From contig CAYUXI010000002.1 of NCBI GenBank assembly GCA_964448855.1, positions 62,001 through 126,000 on the forward strand: a stretch of 64,000 nt of DNA. Reading direction: 5' to 3'. The notes below the pieces were generated by a model. The model was not told the origin of the DNA. It did no database searches and saw only the letters and a list, made by a program, of their open reading frames with translations. The stretch comes from QAMX01 sp964448855 (GTDB lineage Bacteria; Bacillota; Clostridia; Oscillospirales; QAMX01). Both the position numbers and the translations under genes were made by a program. Below are positions 1-8,733 of this stretch, piece by piece. Numbering within the stretch: the stretch's first letter is position 1; every line of letters starts with the position of its first letter.

Positions 1-852
1 CACAAAGCGCTGGACTGCGGCGTGACGCTCCTGAACACCGGCGAATTTTACAGCGCGGGCGAGAGCGAAATGATCGTCGGAGCAGCGCTGCGCGGCATCC
101 CGCGGGATCGCTATTTCCTGTCCGTCAAATTCGGCGTCCTGCCACAGCCCGGCGGCGGCATCTACGGTCTGGATGTCAAGCCCTTCCACATCCGGGGTCA
201 TCTGACCTATTCGCTGTCCAGACTGGGTCTGGACGCTGTCGATCTGTATCAGCCTGCCCGTCAGGATACGGAAATCCCGGTTGAGGAGGTGGTCGGTGAA
301 ATTGCACGGCTCGTGGATGCGGGCTATGTCCGCCACATCGGCCTTTCCATGGTGGACGCCGCAACTCTGCGCCGTGCCCATAAGGAGCATCCCATTCATA
401 CGGTGGAGATGTCCTATTCACTCATTGACCGTTCCATCGAGAAGGAGCTGATTGCCACGGCAGCAGAGCTGGGTGTCAGAGTGCTGGCTTTCGGCACAAT
501 CGGTCACGGACTGTTTGCGGACAACGCCCTGGAAACCGTGCAGACCAACCCGCGCTATGCACGGGGGCTGGATACCTGCCTGCCCATGCTCCGCGCCGTT
601 CAGGCGATTGCGGATGAAAAGGGCATCGGCCTTTCCCAGCTGGCCCTTGCATGGTCGCTTGCCAAATACGAAAACGTGCAGAGCCTGGTCGGAACGACCA
701 ACCCCGACCACCTGCAAAGCGCCATCGATGCATTGCAGATCACCCTGACCCGGGAGGAGATCGAACGCATCGAGGCTGCCATCCCCGCAGACGGTGTCTT
801 CGGCGGGATGCGGAATTTCCGCTTCACAAACGGACAGATGTCCCGAGCCTGA
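1..852 (+). CDS. Aldo/keto reductase, 5' end outside the window
   Basis: The reading frame is open from base 1, so the N-terminus lies upstream; 283 residues remain. The fold is clear from LYQPARQD followed by a GYVRHIGLS strand and the C-terminal LSQLALAWSLA and GTTNPDHL nucleotide-binding segments of the NAD(P)H-dependent (beta/alpha)8 aldo/keto reductases. The catalytic Tyr (NTGEFYSAG) and Lys (LSVKFG) are visible. The Asp that normally precedes the Tyr (LLDTADFYG in close relatives, recalled from memory) is Asn here. The usual catalytic His is absent, as in the LYQPAR/YRPAR subgroup. Substrate unknown. It is followed by 431 bp without a convincing gene. Confidence 0.85.
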   Translation, partial: HKALDCGVTLLNTGEFYSAGESEMIVGAALRGIPRDRYFLSVKFGVLPQPGGGIYGLDVKPFHIRGHLTYSLSRLGLDAVDLYQPARQDTEIPVEEVVGEIARLVDAGYVRHIGLSMVDAATLRRAHKEHPIHTVEMSYSLIDRSIEKELIATAAELGVRVLAFGTIGHGLFADNALETVQTNPRYARGLDTCLPMLRAVQAIADEKGIGLSQLALAWSLAKYENVQSLVGTTNPDHLQSAIDALQITLTREEIERIEAAIPADGVFGGMRNFRFTNGQMSRA

Positions 853-1217
853 TGACTCTACAGGCTGTCTGCCAGCCGAAATCCTGTTTTTCGCAAAAAA
901 AATATGCCTGCTCGGCCTTTCTCTGCTCCGCCAGATTGTGATTCTGGTTCCCTGCGTCCTGATTCTCGACGCAGTCGGCAGCGTCACCACCGTCCTCTGG
1001 GCAGGTCCCATTTCAGACGCGGCATCCTGCACGAAATCTACAGCACACAGGTTCCTTCGGAGCCTGTGTGCTGTAGCATCCATCCTCAACGAAGATCATC
1101 CTTTCCAATATGCTGCTGGAGCAGTATCAGATCGGCACAAAGAAACGCGAACTGCAAAAGCAAATCACAGCAGCCCTGTGGAAAAACAGAATGCCGTGGG
1201 AAATCCGTCGGGCTCTC
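853..1217. other. Intergenic stretch, no convincing gene
   Basis: The space between the aldo/keto reductase and the MarR promoter holds one strong hairpin (1038-1076). It also has a 46-codon open frame (1110-1250) without a ribosome site that runs into the MarR promoter. No clear terminator for the upstream gene was seen. Confidence 0.6.
1038..1076. repeat. Perfect 14-bp inverted repeat
   Basis: CTACAGCACACAGG (1038-1051) pairs perfectly with CCTGTGTGCTGTAG (1063-1076) around an 11-nt loop containing TTCGG. There is no T-tract on either side, so it is not a standard terminator. It could be a small palindromic repeat or a processed RNA hairpin. Confidence 0.7.
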
Positions 1218-1246
1218 TTGACAAAGGCAGACGAATGTGCTATAAT
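1218..1246 (+). promoter_or_regulatory. Sigma-A promoter of the MarR gene
   Basis: TTGACA (1218-1223) and TATAAT (1241-1246) are separated by exactly 17 nt. The MarR operator palindrome overlaps the -10 box and start region, the layout expected for autorepression. Confidence 0.9.
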
Positions 1247-1261
1247 CTAACCGGGTTAGAT
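1245..1261. promoter_or_regulatory. Operator palindrome O1 (CTAACnnnGTTAG)
   Basis: ATCTAACC-G-GGTTAGAT is a perfect 8-bp palindrome around a central G. It overlaps the last base pairs of the -10 box. The core CTAACCGGGTTAG (1247-1259) matches a second site at 1781-1793 upstream of the ABC exporter genes, so the regulator probably binds both. Confidence 0.8.
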
Positions 1262-1283
1262 ATTCGAAAGGAGGGAATCCTGC

Positions 1284-1757
1284 ATGGCGACAACGGAGCA
1301 GATCGAATACGTGATGCGTGAACTGCCGAAAGCGCACCCGGCCAATTTTTTTAAGGTCTTCAACGATGCCAATACGGGAATCGGCTTTGCGCTCAAGCTG
1401 CTTTATTCGGCTGAAGATAACCGGTTGTCAGCCGGCGCAATCAGCGAGGCCATGGGCGTCAGCACGGCGAGAGTCGCGGTGATGCTGAAAAAAATGGAGA
1501 GCAAGGGTCTCATCACCCGCGAAAGCGACAGAACGGATGCACGCGTTCGGGTTGTCTGCCTGTCGGAATCGGGCAGGACGGTTGCAGAACGCATGAATTG
1601 CAATATCCGCCAGCACATTTCCAATGTGATTGACAAACTGGGCATGGAAAAGCTCGTCCAGCTGGTGGAGCTGTCCGTCGAAGTCAAAGCGGCCATGGCG
1701 GAGAGCTTTTCTGAACCGCCCCATCCGATGCAGCTGCACCCGTCCATCAGACAATGA
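1284..1757 (+). CDS. MarR-family transcriptional repressor
   Basis: A 157-residue winged-helix regulator. The recognition-helix region reads AISEAMGVSTARVAVMLKKM, followed by the wing (KGLITRESDRTDARVRVVCL) typical of MarR proteins, and a C-terminal helix for dimerisation. The start is the ATG 8 nt after AAAGGAGGG. The gene is preceded by a textbook promoter with an overlapping palindrome and followed, 116 nt downstream, by a two-gene ABC exporter that carries the same palindrome. This suggests a drug- or metabolite-responsive repressor controlling its own expression and the pump. The inducer cannot be inferred. Confidence 0.9.
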   Translation: MATTEQIEYVMRELPKAHPANFFKVFNDANTGIGFALKLLYSAEDNRLSAGAISEAMGVSTARVAVMLKKMESKGLITRESDRTDARVRVVCLSESGRTVAERMNCNIRQHISNVIDKLGMEKLVQLVELSVEVKAAMAESFSEPPHPMQLHPSIRQ

Positions 1758-1780
1758 CCGGTTTTCTGTTACACAAATGC

Positions 1781-1793
1781 CTAACTACGTTAG
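1781..1793. promoter_or_regulatory. Operator palindrome O2 upstream of the ABC exporter
   Basis: CTAACTACGTTAG has the same CTAAC/GTTAG half-sites and 3-bp centre as the core of the site at 1245-1261. It lies 80 bp before the exporter start, next to a possible weak promoter (TTGAAA 1801, TATAGT 1826, 19-nt spacer). Confidence 0.7.
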
Positions 1794-1873
1794 CAATTTC
1801 TTGAAATGACAGGAAATGGCCAACATATAGTTGCTGAGAAGACTGGATTGATTTCATAACAGGAGGAAACAAA

Positions 1874-3634
1874 ATGATTCGATTACTGAAAAAAATGAAG
1901 CCGCAGGACTGGCTGTATGCGCTGGTCTGCATTGCGTTTATCGTCGTGCAGGTCTGGCTGGATATGACCATGCCGCAGTACATGAACGAGATTACCGTTC
2001 TCATTGAGACGCCGGGCAGTCAGATGTCGGAGGTCTGGGAGGCGGGCGCTATGATGCTGCTCTGTTCGCTGGGCAGCGTGGCGGCCGCAATGATGACGGC
2101 GGTTTTTTCGGCGCGCATCGGCAGCGATCTCGGCTTTGCACTCCGTGGCAGCCTCTTTAAGAAGGTACAGACCTTCTCCATGGAGGAAATCGGGAGGTTT
2201 TCGACCGCGAGCCTGATCACCCGCTCGACCAACGATATTCAGCAGGTTCTGATGTTCATCGTCATGGGGATGCAGATGCTCATCAAGGCACCGGTCACAG
2301 CCGTTTGGGCGATCTGCAAAATTGCCAACCAGGAATGGCAGTGGTCGCTTGCGACCGCGATCGGCGTTGTGATCGTGCTGACCGTCGTCGGCATCTGCAT
2401 TACACTCGTGCTGCCCAAGGTCAGACGGATGCAGAAGCTGACGGATGACCTCAACCGCGTGACCCGTGAAAACCTGAACGGCCTGCGCGTCGTTCGTGCG
2501 TATAACGCAGAAGCCTATCAGGAAAACAAATTTGAAGAAACCAACGCCGACCTGACGAAGACGCTCCTCTTTCAGCAGCGTACTATGGCGTTCATGATGC
2601 CGACGATGATGCTGGTGCAGAGCGGCCTGATGCTGGCCGTCTACTGGATTGGCGCGATTCTGCTCAACAGCGTGAATACCTTTGACGGCCGCGTGACCAT
2701 GTTCGGCAACATGATGGTGTTCAGCCAATACGGAATTATGATCGTCATGTCGTTCATGATGCTCGTTATGCCCTTTATGATGCTCCCGAGAGCCTCGGTT
2801 GCAGCCAAACGAATCAACGAAGTACTGGAAACCGTACCGACCATCCATAACGGAACCGCGACCGAAGGCGCTCCGGGCGTTGTCGGCGAGGTCGAGTTCA
2901 AAAACGTCTCCTTCCGCTACCCCGATGCCGAGGCAGACGTGATTCATGACATTTCCTTCACCGCCAAACGCGGCGAAACGGTGGCGCTGATCGGCTCCAC
3001 GGGCTGCGGAAAGAGCACGGTCATCAACCTCGTTCCCCGGTTCTATGACGCAACGGACGGCGAAGTGCTGGTGGACGGCGTCAACGTCCGGGAATACGAT
3101 CAGCAGGCGCTCCGGAATAAGATTGCCTACGTCTCCCAAAAGGCCATTCTCTTCTCCGGGACGATTGCATCGAACGTTGCATACGGCGAGAACGGACAGC
3201 CCGCACCCACGGAACAGGAAATTGCCGATGCAGTCGATACGGCACAGGCGCGTGAATTTGTCGAAGCAACGCCTGAAAAATACGACCGCTATGTGGCACA
3301 GGGCGGCGTCAACTTCTCCGGCGGCCAAAAGCAGCGCCTGTCGATTGCCCGCGCCATTGCCAGAAAAGCGGAAATCCTGATCTTTGACGATTCCTTTTCC
3401 GCTCTGGACTATAAGACAGACCGCGTCCTGCGCAAGACACTGGATCAAAAATGCAAGGATGTCACCCGACTGATCGTCGCACAGCGCATCGGCACCATCC
3501 GCGATGCCGATCGAATCATCGTGCTGGATGAAGGGCGGATGGTCGGCATCGGCAGACATGAGGAGCTCATGCAGAACTGCGAGGTCTATCAGCAGATTGC
3601 CCTGTCACAGCTTTCGAAGGAGGAATTGGCGTAA
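1874..3634 (+). CDS. ABC exporter half-transporter, degenerate-site subunit
   Basis: 586 residues: an N-terminal six-helix type I exporter membrane domain (about 15-310) and a C-terminal ATPase (about 335-580). Walker A is GSTGCGKST (374-382) and the signature FSGGQ (481-485) is intact. The catalytic Glu after Walker B is Asp506 (IFDDSFSALD) and the switch His is Gln537 (VAQRIGTI). These two replacements mark the non-hydrolysing ATP site of heterodimeric exporters such as BmrC/TM287. The ATG follows AGGAGG. The stop overlaps the next start (TAATG), so both halves are translated together. Probably a multidrug or lipid exporter under the adjacent MarR repressor. Confidence 0.93.
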   Translation: MIRLLKKMKPQDWLYALVCIAFIVVQVWLDMTMPQYMNEITVLIETPGSQMSEVWEAGAMMLLCSLGSVAAAMMTAVFSARIGSDLGFALRGSLFKKVQTFSMEEIGRFSTASLITRSTNDIQQVLMFIVMGMQMLIKAPVTAVWAICKIANQEWQWSLATAIGVVIVLTVVGICITLVLPKVRRMQKLTDDLNRVTRENLNGLRVVRAYNAEAYQENKFEETNADLTKTLLFQQRTMAFMMPTMMLVQSGLMLAVYWIGAILLNSVNTFDGRVTMFGNMMVFSQYGIMIVMSFMMLVMPFMMLPRASVAAKRINEVLETVPTIHNGTATEGAPGVVGEVEFKNVSFRYPDAEADVIHDISFTAKRGETVALIGSTGCGKSTVINLVPRFYDATDGEVLVDGVNVREYDQQALRNKIAYVSQKAILFSGTIASNVAYGENGQPAPTEQEIADAVDTAQAREFVEATPEKYDRYVAQGGVNFSGGQKQRLSIARAIARKAEILIFDDSFSALDYKTDRVLRKTLDQKCKDVTRLIVAQRIGTIRDADRIIVLDEGRMVGIGRHEELMQNCEVYQQIALSQLSKEELA

Positions 3635-5487
3635 TGGATAAAAAAGAATACGAAATCGGCCAGGCACAGCAGAGACCGATGCGCCGAGGCCCCGGCGGAC
3701 CGGGGAGAAGAATGGGCGGCGGCGAAAAGCCGAAGGACCTGATCGGAACCTGGAAAAAGCTGCTCATTTATTGCCGCGGACATTTTGCACTGATCGCCAT
3801 TGCACTGCTCTGCGCGATTGGCGGCACCGTACTGACACTGATCGGCCCCGATCGCCTCTCCGAGCTGACCAAATATATCCAGGCCGGACTGATGACCGGC
3901 AACGTCGATCTGGATGCGGTGTTTACAGTCGCGATGACACTCGTGTGCTTCTATGCGTCGAGCTGGCTGCTCTCTGCACTCCAGAGCTGGCTCATGGCAA
4001 CGGTCACACAGCGCGTCTCCAAATCCATGCGCGGCGATATTTCGCATAAGATCAACCGGCTGCCCATGTGGTACTACAACCGCACGACCACCGGTGACGT
4101 GCTCTCCCGCGTGACGAACGACGTCGATACCATCGGCCAGTCGCTCAACCAGAGCATTGGCACGCTGATCACACAGATTGTCCTGTTCTTCGGCAGCTTG
4201 ATCATGATGCTCGTAACCAACTGGCTCATGGCCGTGACCGCCGTTGCAGCGACATTCATCGGCCTGATTCTCATGCTGCTGATCATGAGCCGAAGCCAGA
4301 AATACTTCACCCGCCAGCAGCGCGACCTCGGTGCCCTGAACGGACACGTCGAGGAGAATTACGCGGGACACACCGTCGTCATGGCCTACAACGGCGAGGC
4401 ACAGTCCATTGCGGAGTTTGACCGCCTCAATTCCAGCCTGCGCGACAGCGGCTTCAAGGCGCACTGCCTCTCCGGAATGATGATGCCGCTCATGAACTTC
4501 ATCGGGAACTTTGCATACGTCGCCGTCTGTATCGTCGGCGGTATGCTGGCCATCAACGGCAGCATCGGCATCGAGGTCATTGTGGCGTTCATGTTGTATG
4601 TCCGCTACTTTACACAGCCACTCTCCCAGGTATCGCAGGCGATGCAGTCGCTCCAGTCGGCCGCAGCGGCAGGCGAACGCGTCTTTGAATTCCTGGAAGC
4701 CGAGGAGATGGAAGACGAAAGCAAGAAGACCCGCCGCCTGGGACAGGTCAAGGGTCAGGTCGAATTCAGCCATGTTCGCTTCGGCTATGAGGATTCCGAC
4801 CAAACCGTCATCCACGATTTCTCCGCCGTCGCAAAGCCCGGCCAGAAGATCGCGATTGTCGGCCCGACGGGCGCCGGCAAAACGACCATGGTCAACCTGC
4901 TGATGCGCTTCCATGAAATTCAGGGTGGCGAAATTCGAATCGACGGTGTCTCCACCAAAGAGCTCAGCCGGGAAGAGGTTCACGATCAGTTCTGCATGGT
5001 GCTGCAGGATACCTGGCTCTTTGAGGGAACCGTCCGGGAAAATCTCGTCTACTCCACACCCAATGTCTCCGATGAAAAGATTCGCGCAGCCTGCCGGGCA
5101 GTCGGACTGGATCACTTCATCCGCACACTGCCCAACGGCTACGATACCGTTCTGACCGATCAGGTCAACCTGTCGCAGGGACAGAAGCAGCAGCTCACCA
5201 TTGCCCGCGCAATGATCGCCGATAAGGCGATGCTGATTCTTGATGAGGCGACCAGCTCTGTCGATACGAGAACCGAGCTGCAAATTCAGGAAGCCATGGA
5301 TCAGCTGATGCACGGACGCACCTCCTTCGTCATTGCCCACCGACTGTCCACGATCAAAAACGCCGATCTGATTCTCGTCATGAAGGATGGCGACATCATC
5401 GAGAGCGGCAATCATGAGGAACTCCTGGCGAAGGGCGGCTTCTATGCAGAACTGTACAACAGCCAATTTGAAACGGCTACAGCATAA
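3634..5487 (+). CDS. ABC exporter half-transporter, catalytic-site subunit
   Basis: 617 residues with a Gly/Arg/Pro-rich N-terminal tail (about 1-35), a six-helix membrane domain and an ATPase. Walker A GPTGAGKTT (410-418), catalytic Glu538 (LILDEATSSVD) and His569 (IAHRLSTI) are all intact, but the signature is LSQGQ (513-517) instead of LSGGQ. Paired with the preceding protein this gives one full site (its Walker motifs with the partner's FSGGQ) and one degenerate site. That is the signature of a heterodimeric BmrCD/LmrCD/TM287-288-type exporter. It is translationally coupled to the partner by a 1-nt overlap. Confidence 0.93.
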   Translation: MDKKEYEIGQAQQRPMRRGPGGPGRRMGGGEKPKDLIGTWKKLLIYCRGHFALIAIALLCAIGGTVLTLIGPDRLSELTKYIQAGLMTGNVDLDAVFTVAMTLVCFYASSWLLSALQSWLMATVTQRVSKSMRGDISHKINRLPMWYYNRTTTGDVLSRVTNDVDTIGQSLNQSIGTLITQIVLFFGSLIMMLVTNWLMAVTAVAATFIGLILMLLIMSRSQKYFTRQQRDLGALNGHVEENYAGHTVVMAYNGEAQSIAEFDRLNSSLRDSGFKAHCLSGMMMPLMNFIGNFAYVAVCIVGGMLAINGSIGIEVIVAFMLYVRYFTQPLSQVSQAMQSLQSAAAAGERVFEFLEAEEMEDESKKTRRLGQVKGQVEFSHVRFGYEDSDQTVIHDFSAVAKPGQKIAIVGPTGAGKTTMVNLLMRFHEIQGGEIRIDGVSTKELSREEVHDQFCMVLQDTWLFEGTVRENLVYSTPNVSDEKIRAACRAVGLDHFIRTLPNGYDTVLTDQVNLSQGQKQQLTIARAMIADKAMLILDEATSSVDTRTELQIQEAMDQLMHGRTSFVIAHRLSTIKNADLILVMKDGDIIESGNHEELLAKGGFYAELYNSQFETATA

Positions 5488-5498
5488 GGAGGATCGCT

Positions 5499-6122
5499 AT
5501 GGGTTTTCAGTACATCACAATTGAACGCGAATATGGCAGCGGCGGCACGAAAATTGCCCGCCGCCTGGCCGAGGAATGCGGCATTTCCTGCTTTGGCGAG
5601 GAAATTCTGGAAGCCGTCTCCAAAAAGCTGGATATCCCCGTCGAACGGATTCAGCGATATGAGGAAACGGTCAGCAACAGCTTCCTGTATACCGTCCTGA
5701 TTCTGAGCCGGGCTCAGGAGGGCAACGCCGATATGGTCACAAGAGACGGTCATATCTTTGTCGCAGAGCAGCAGGAGATCAAAACGCTGGCCGCGTTTGG
5801 CCCCGCCGTGTTCATCGGACACTGCGCATCGGAGGCGCTGAAGGATCAGAATACCATCCGCGTCTTCATCCGCTGCTCCGACAGCCAGACCAAGGCCAGA
5901 CGCATTACGGAGGATTACGGCATCCCGGAAAAGAACGTCGAGAGCACCCGCAGTCGGTTTGACAACAAACGCGCCAAATACTACTACGCGAACACGACGA
6001 AGAAATGGGACGATTTCTCCAATTACGATGTCGTTCTGGATTCCGCAAAGCTCGGCATCGAGGGCTGTGTTTCCGTGCTCAAGGGGATTTTCATGGAACG
6101 AACCGGAAACGACCGCGCCTGA
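5499..6122 (+). CDS. Cytidylate kinase-like family protein
   Basis: 207 residues. The N-terminus ITIEREYGSGGTKIARRLAE is the modified P-loop of the cytidylate-kinase-like family (Pfam PF13189). It is followed by GEEILEAVSKK and a C-terminal YYANTTKKWDD segment seen in this family. Family members are widespread in Clostridia and not biochemically defined; nucleotide phosphorylation is only an inference. The ATG lies 5 nt after AAGGAGG and 11 nt after the ABC gene, so it is probably the last gene of the MarR-linked operon, ending at the terminator at 6265-6298. Confidence 0.85.
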   Translation: MGFQYITIEREYGSGGTKIARRLAEECGISCFGEEILEAVSKKLDIPVERIQRYEETVSNSFLYTVLILSRAQEGNADMVTRDGHIFVAEQQEIKTLAAFGPAVFIGHCASEALKDQNTIRVFIRCSDSQTKARRITEDYGIPEKNVESTRSRFDNKRAKYYYANTTKKWDDFSNYDVVLDSAKLGIEGCVSVLKGIFMERTGNDRA

Positions 6123-6264
6123 CGGACGGACAACGGAAAACGACCGCACAGGTGTCGCGCTGCGAAGGCAAATCGCCCATCCACAGGAAACCCATCCGGA
6201 CGCGATTTGCACGGCTTTTGCAGTGAAAAACGTCGGGGCAGGGGCGTTCCCTGATTGGAAAAAG

Positions 6265-6298
6265 AGCGTATGTCCGCAGTTGGCTGCGGGCATACGCT
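6265..6298. terminator. Bidirectional intrinsic terminator
   Basis: AGCGTATG/CATACGCT forms the outer stem and CCGCAG/CTGCGG the inner stem around a TTGG loop, separated by one unpaired base on each side. It is T-rich on the right (TTCTTTC) and A-rich on the left, between two convergent genes. Confidence 0.85.
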
Positions 6299-6313
6299 TC
6301 TTTCAAAAAACGG

Positions 6314-6937
6314 TTATCGGATGAAGTTGGTGCGAACCTTGGGCTCCTCCGCCGGGCGGTCAATTCCGGCCATGCGCCCTGCCTCAATACAACGGAGCAG
6401 CCAGGCCATGTTTTTCCCGATGCGCCGCATGGTCTGCATCCCTTCCAGATCCTGCCGGACCTCCTCCGGTGTTGTCCCGTGTACCATGCTCCAATAGCTC
6501 GAAGAAACCAACGGCATATTGGAAATCGTCAGGTATTTATTCAGCTGGTCGAGCGCGGCCGTGGCACCGCCCCGGCGGCAGGAGACGATGCACGCAGCCG
6601 GTTTGTAGGCAAAAGCAGCGCCGCCGCTGTAAAAACAGCGATCCATCAGCGCCGTCATCGCGCCGGAAGCCGCCGCATAATGCACGGGGGAACCAAAGAC
6701 AAATCCATCCGCCTCTGCGGCTTTCTCGACAATCGCACAGACCGGGTCATCCCGGTATACGCAGCCGTTCCCGCTGCGACAAGCGCCGCAGCCCGTGCAG
6801 CCCATGATTGGGCGATGCCCCACATGAACCAGCTCGGTCTGAATGCTCTCCGCTTCTAAAACAGAAGCAATTTCGGACAGCGCCGTCCATGTACAGCCGT
6901 GTTCGTGGGGACTTCCGTTGATCAGCAAAACTTTCAT
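6314..6937 (-). CDS. Flavodoxin-fold NAD(P)H-dependent FMN reductase
   Basis: 207 residues. The N-terminal MKVLLINGSPHEHGCTWTAL is the FMN-phosphate-binding loop of the NADPH-dependent FMN reductase/flavodoxin-like family. GFVFGSPVHYAAASG is the second flavin loop. The Cys-rich MGCTGCGACRSGNGC is common in the clostridial iron-sulfur flavoprotein-like branch, though the full Fe-S spacing cannot be confirmed by eye. Likely a cytosolic flavin-dependent reductase of unknown substrate. It is convergent with the preceding gene across a bidirectional terminator. Confidence 0.88.
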   Translation of the reverse strand: MKVLLINGSPHEHGCTWTALSEIASVLEAESIQTELVHVGHRPIMGCTGCGACRSGNGCVYRDDPVCAIVEKAAEADGFVFGSPVHYAAASGAMTALMDRCFYSGGAAFAYKPAACIVSCRRGGATAALDQLNKYLTISNMPLVSSSYWSMVHGTTPEEVRQDLEGMQTMRRIGKNMAWLLRCIEAGRMAGIDRPAEEPKVRTNFIR

Positions 6938-7093
6938 CGGTTTTCTGCCTCCTGTGATAAAGGGTAATATTCCATTGCTTTATGATAGCACAGATGCGCC
7001 CACGCGTCAAGTCCCGAACGCAACCGGCGGGGGACTGCGCTGCGCGCCGAAAAAATTGGTACTTTCTCTCTGTTTTTTAGGTATTGTTTCTGC

Positions 7094-7122
7094 TTGTCAG
7101 ATTCATCGGATTATGGTATGAT
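7094..7122 (+). promoter_or_regulatory. Promoter of pyruvate kinase gene
   Basis: TTGTCA (7094-7099), 17 nt, TATGAT (7117-7122), about 110 nt before the pyk start. Confidence 0.7.
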
Positions 7123-7230
7123 ATAATTGGTTGGATAGGTGCATTTTCCATTCTCTTTGATTCCGCCCACGCTGCATCCGCACCGTGCCGGAATCGGGAT
7201 CTCCGAAAAGACGCGAGGTGTTGAATTGAA

Positions 7231-8643
7231 ATGAAGAAAACAAAAATCATTTGCACGATGGGCCCGGCCTGCTCTGACGAAGAAACGCTGAGCCGTATGA
7301 TACGCGCCGGGATGAATGTCGCCCGGTTCAACTTTTCGCACGGTACCCATGAGGAACACCGCACACGCATGGAGCTGGTTCGAAAGGTGCGCGAGACGCT
7401 GCATGAGCCCATTGCCATCATGCTTGATACCAAGGGTCCGGAATACCGGATTCGAACCTTCAAGAATCATAAAATTGTCCTGAACGACGGCGACCTGTTC
7501 ACGTTTACCCCGGATGAAATCGAAGGGGACGAGACGCGTGTTTCTGTGTCGTATAAAGACCTGGCCTCTGATCTGCGTCCGGGCGACCGGATCCTCCTGA
7601 ATAACGGGCTGGTCATTTTTGAAGTGCTGGAGCTGAAGGACAAGGACGTCGTCTGCCGCGTCCTGACCGGCGGTGAGCTGTCCGACCGCAAGAGCATGAG
7701 CTTCCCCAATAAGGTGCTCAAACAGGCTTATCTGAGCGACCAGGATCGTTCTGACCTCCTCTTCGGCATCGAGATGGACGTGGACTTCGTGGCCTGTTCC
7801 TTTGTCTCCTGCAAACAGGATTTGATGGACGTCCGCAATTTCCTGAACGCAAACGGCGGGGAACAGATTGATCTGATCGCCAAAATCGAAAACCGCTCCG
7901 GCGTGGACAACATCGATGAAATCATCGACGCCTGCGACGGCATCATGGTGGCGCGTGGCGATATGGGCGTTGAAATCCCGTACGAAGAGCTGCCCGCCAT
8001 CCAGAAACACCTGATCACCACCTGCCGCATCCGCGGCAAGCGCGTCATCACCGCGACGGAAATGCTCGAATCCATGATCGAAAAGCCGCGCCCGACGCGT
8101 GCCGAAATCTCTGACGTCGCCAATGCAGTCTATGACGGCACCAGCGCCATTATGCTGTCCGGCGAAACCGCCATGGGACGGTATCCGGTGGCCGCGGTGG
8201 AGGCCATGAGCCGAATTGCCTGCCAGACCGAACGGGATATCGACTACGCCAAGCGCTTCCGCAACTCCAACTTCATCATCCACAATACGATTGACGCCGT
8301 CTCCCATTCCACCTGCGCACTGTCGATCGACATCGACGCCCGCCTGATTGTCGTCTGCACGCGCAGCGGCGCAACGGCGCGGCTCGTTTCCCGTTTCCGC
8401 TCTCCCAAACCGATCATTGGTATGACCACCGACGAGCGGGTCTGGCGGAAGCTGTCGCTGTCCTGGGGCGTCTTCCCGATGATGAGCGACGAATTCCAGT
8501 CCACCGACGTCCTCTTCTACCATGCCATCGTCGCGGCGCGCACCTCCGGCATGGCCAAAAAAGGCGATAACATCGTCATCACCGGCGGCCTGACCAACGG
8601 CAAATCCGGCAACACCAACCTCATCAAGCTCGAAACGCTCTGA
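7231..8643 (+). CDS. pyk: Pyruvate kinase
   Basis: 470 residues, catalysing phosphoenolpyruvate + ADP to pyruvate + ATP, the last step of glycolysis. The N-terminus KTKIICTMGPAC and RFNFSHGTHEEH, the active-site helix DLIAKIENRSGVDNIDEII, and the VARGDMGVE and GKRVITATEMLESM motifs are all present. The C-terminal allosteric domain ends in VITGG and the protein stops there. It therefore lacks the extra PEP-utiliser-like domain found in Bacillus pyruvate kinases (about 585 residues). Monocistronic: own promoter and a strong terminator right after the stop. Confidence 0.97.
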   Translation: MKKTKIICTMGPACSDEETLSRMIRAGMNVARFNFSHGTHEEHRTRMELVRKVRETLHEPIAIMLDTKGPEYRIRTFKNHKIVLNDGDLFTFTPDEIEGDETRVSVSYKDLASDLRPGDRILLNNGLVIFEVLELKDKDVVCRVLTGGELSDRKSMSFPNKVLKQAYLSDQDRSDLLFGIEMDVDFVACSFVSCKQDLMDVRNFLNANGGEQIDLIAKIENRSGVDNIDEIIDACDGIMVARGDMGVEIPYEELPAIQKHLITTCRIRGKRVITATEMLESMIEKPRPTRAEISDVANAVYDGTSAIMLSGETAMGRYPVAAVEAMSRIACQTERDIDYAKRFRNSNFIIHNTIDAVSHSTCALSIDIDARLIVVCTRSGATARLVSRFRSPKPIIGMTTDERVWRKLSLSWGVFPMMSDEFQSTDVLFYHAIVAARTSGMAKKGDNIVITGGLTNGKSGNTNLIKLETL

Positions 8644-8673
8644 GGTCGCCCGCTGAAAAATCCATACAGACTG

Positions 8674-8707
8674 AAAAATCGCAGAACCGATCGGTTCTGC
8701 GATTTTT
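8674..8707. terminator. Bidirectional terminator between pyk and rplI
   Basis: A perfect 34-bp palindrome: AAAAATCGCAGAACCGA followed by its exact reverse complement, giving a GC-rich stem with A and T tracts on both sides. It serves both convergent transcripts. Confidence 0.95.
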
Positions 8708-8733
8708 TTCGTAGGTTGGGGATTCGCCGGGCG

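Noticed and set aside
1110..1250. 46-codon open frame with protein-like composition (starting MLLEQYQIGTKKRELQKQ) before the MarR gene
   Set aside because: No ribosome site, and the MarR promoter and part of the operator lie inside it. At most a remnant of an old gene.
1883..3559. 558-codon antisense frame opposite the first ABC gene
   Set aside because: A shadow of the high-GC coding strand; the sense frame has full ABC motifs and a ribosome site.
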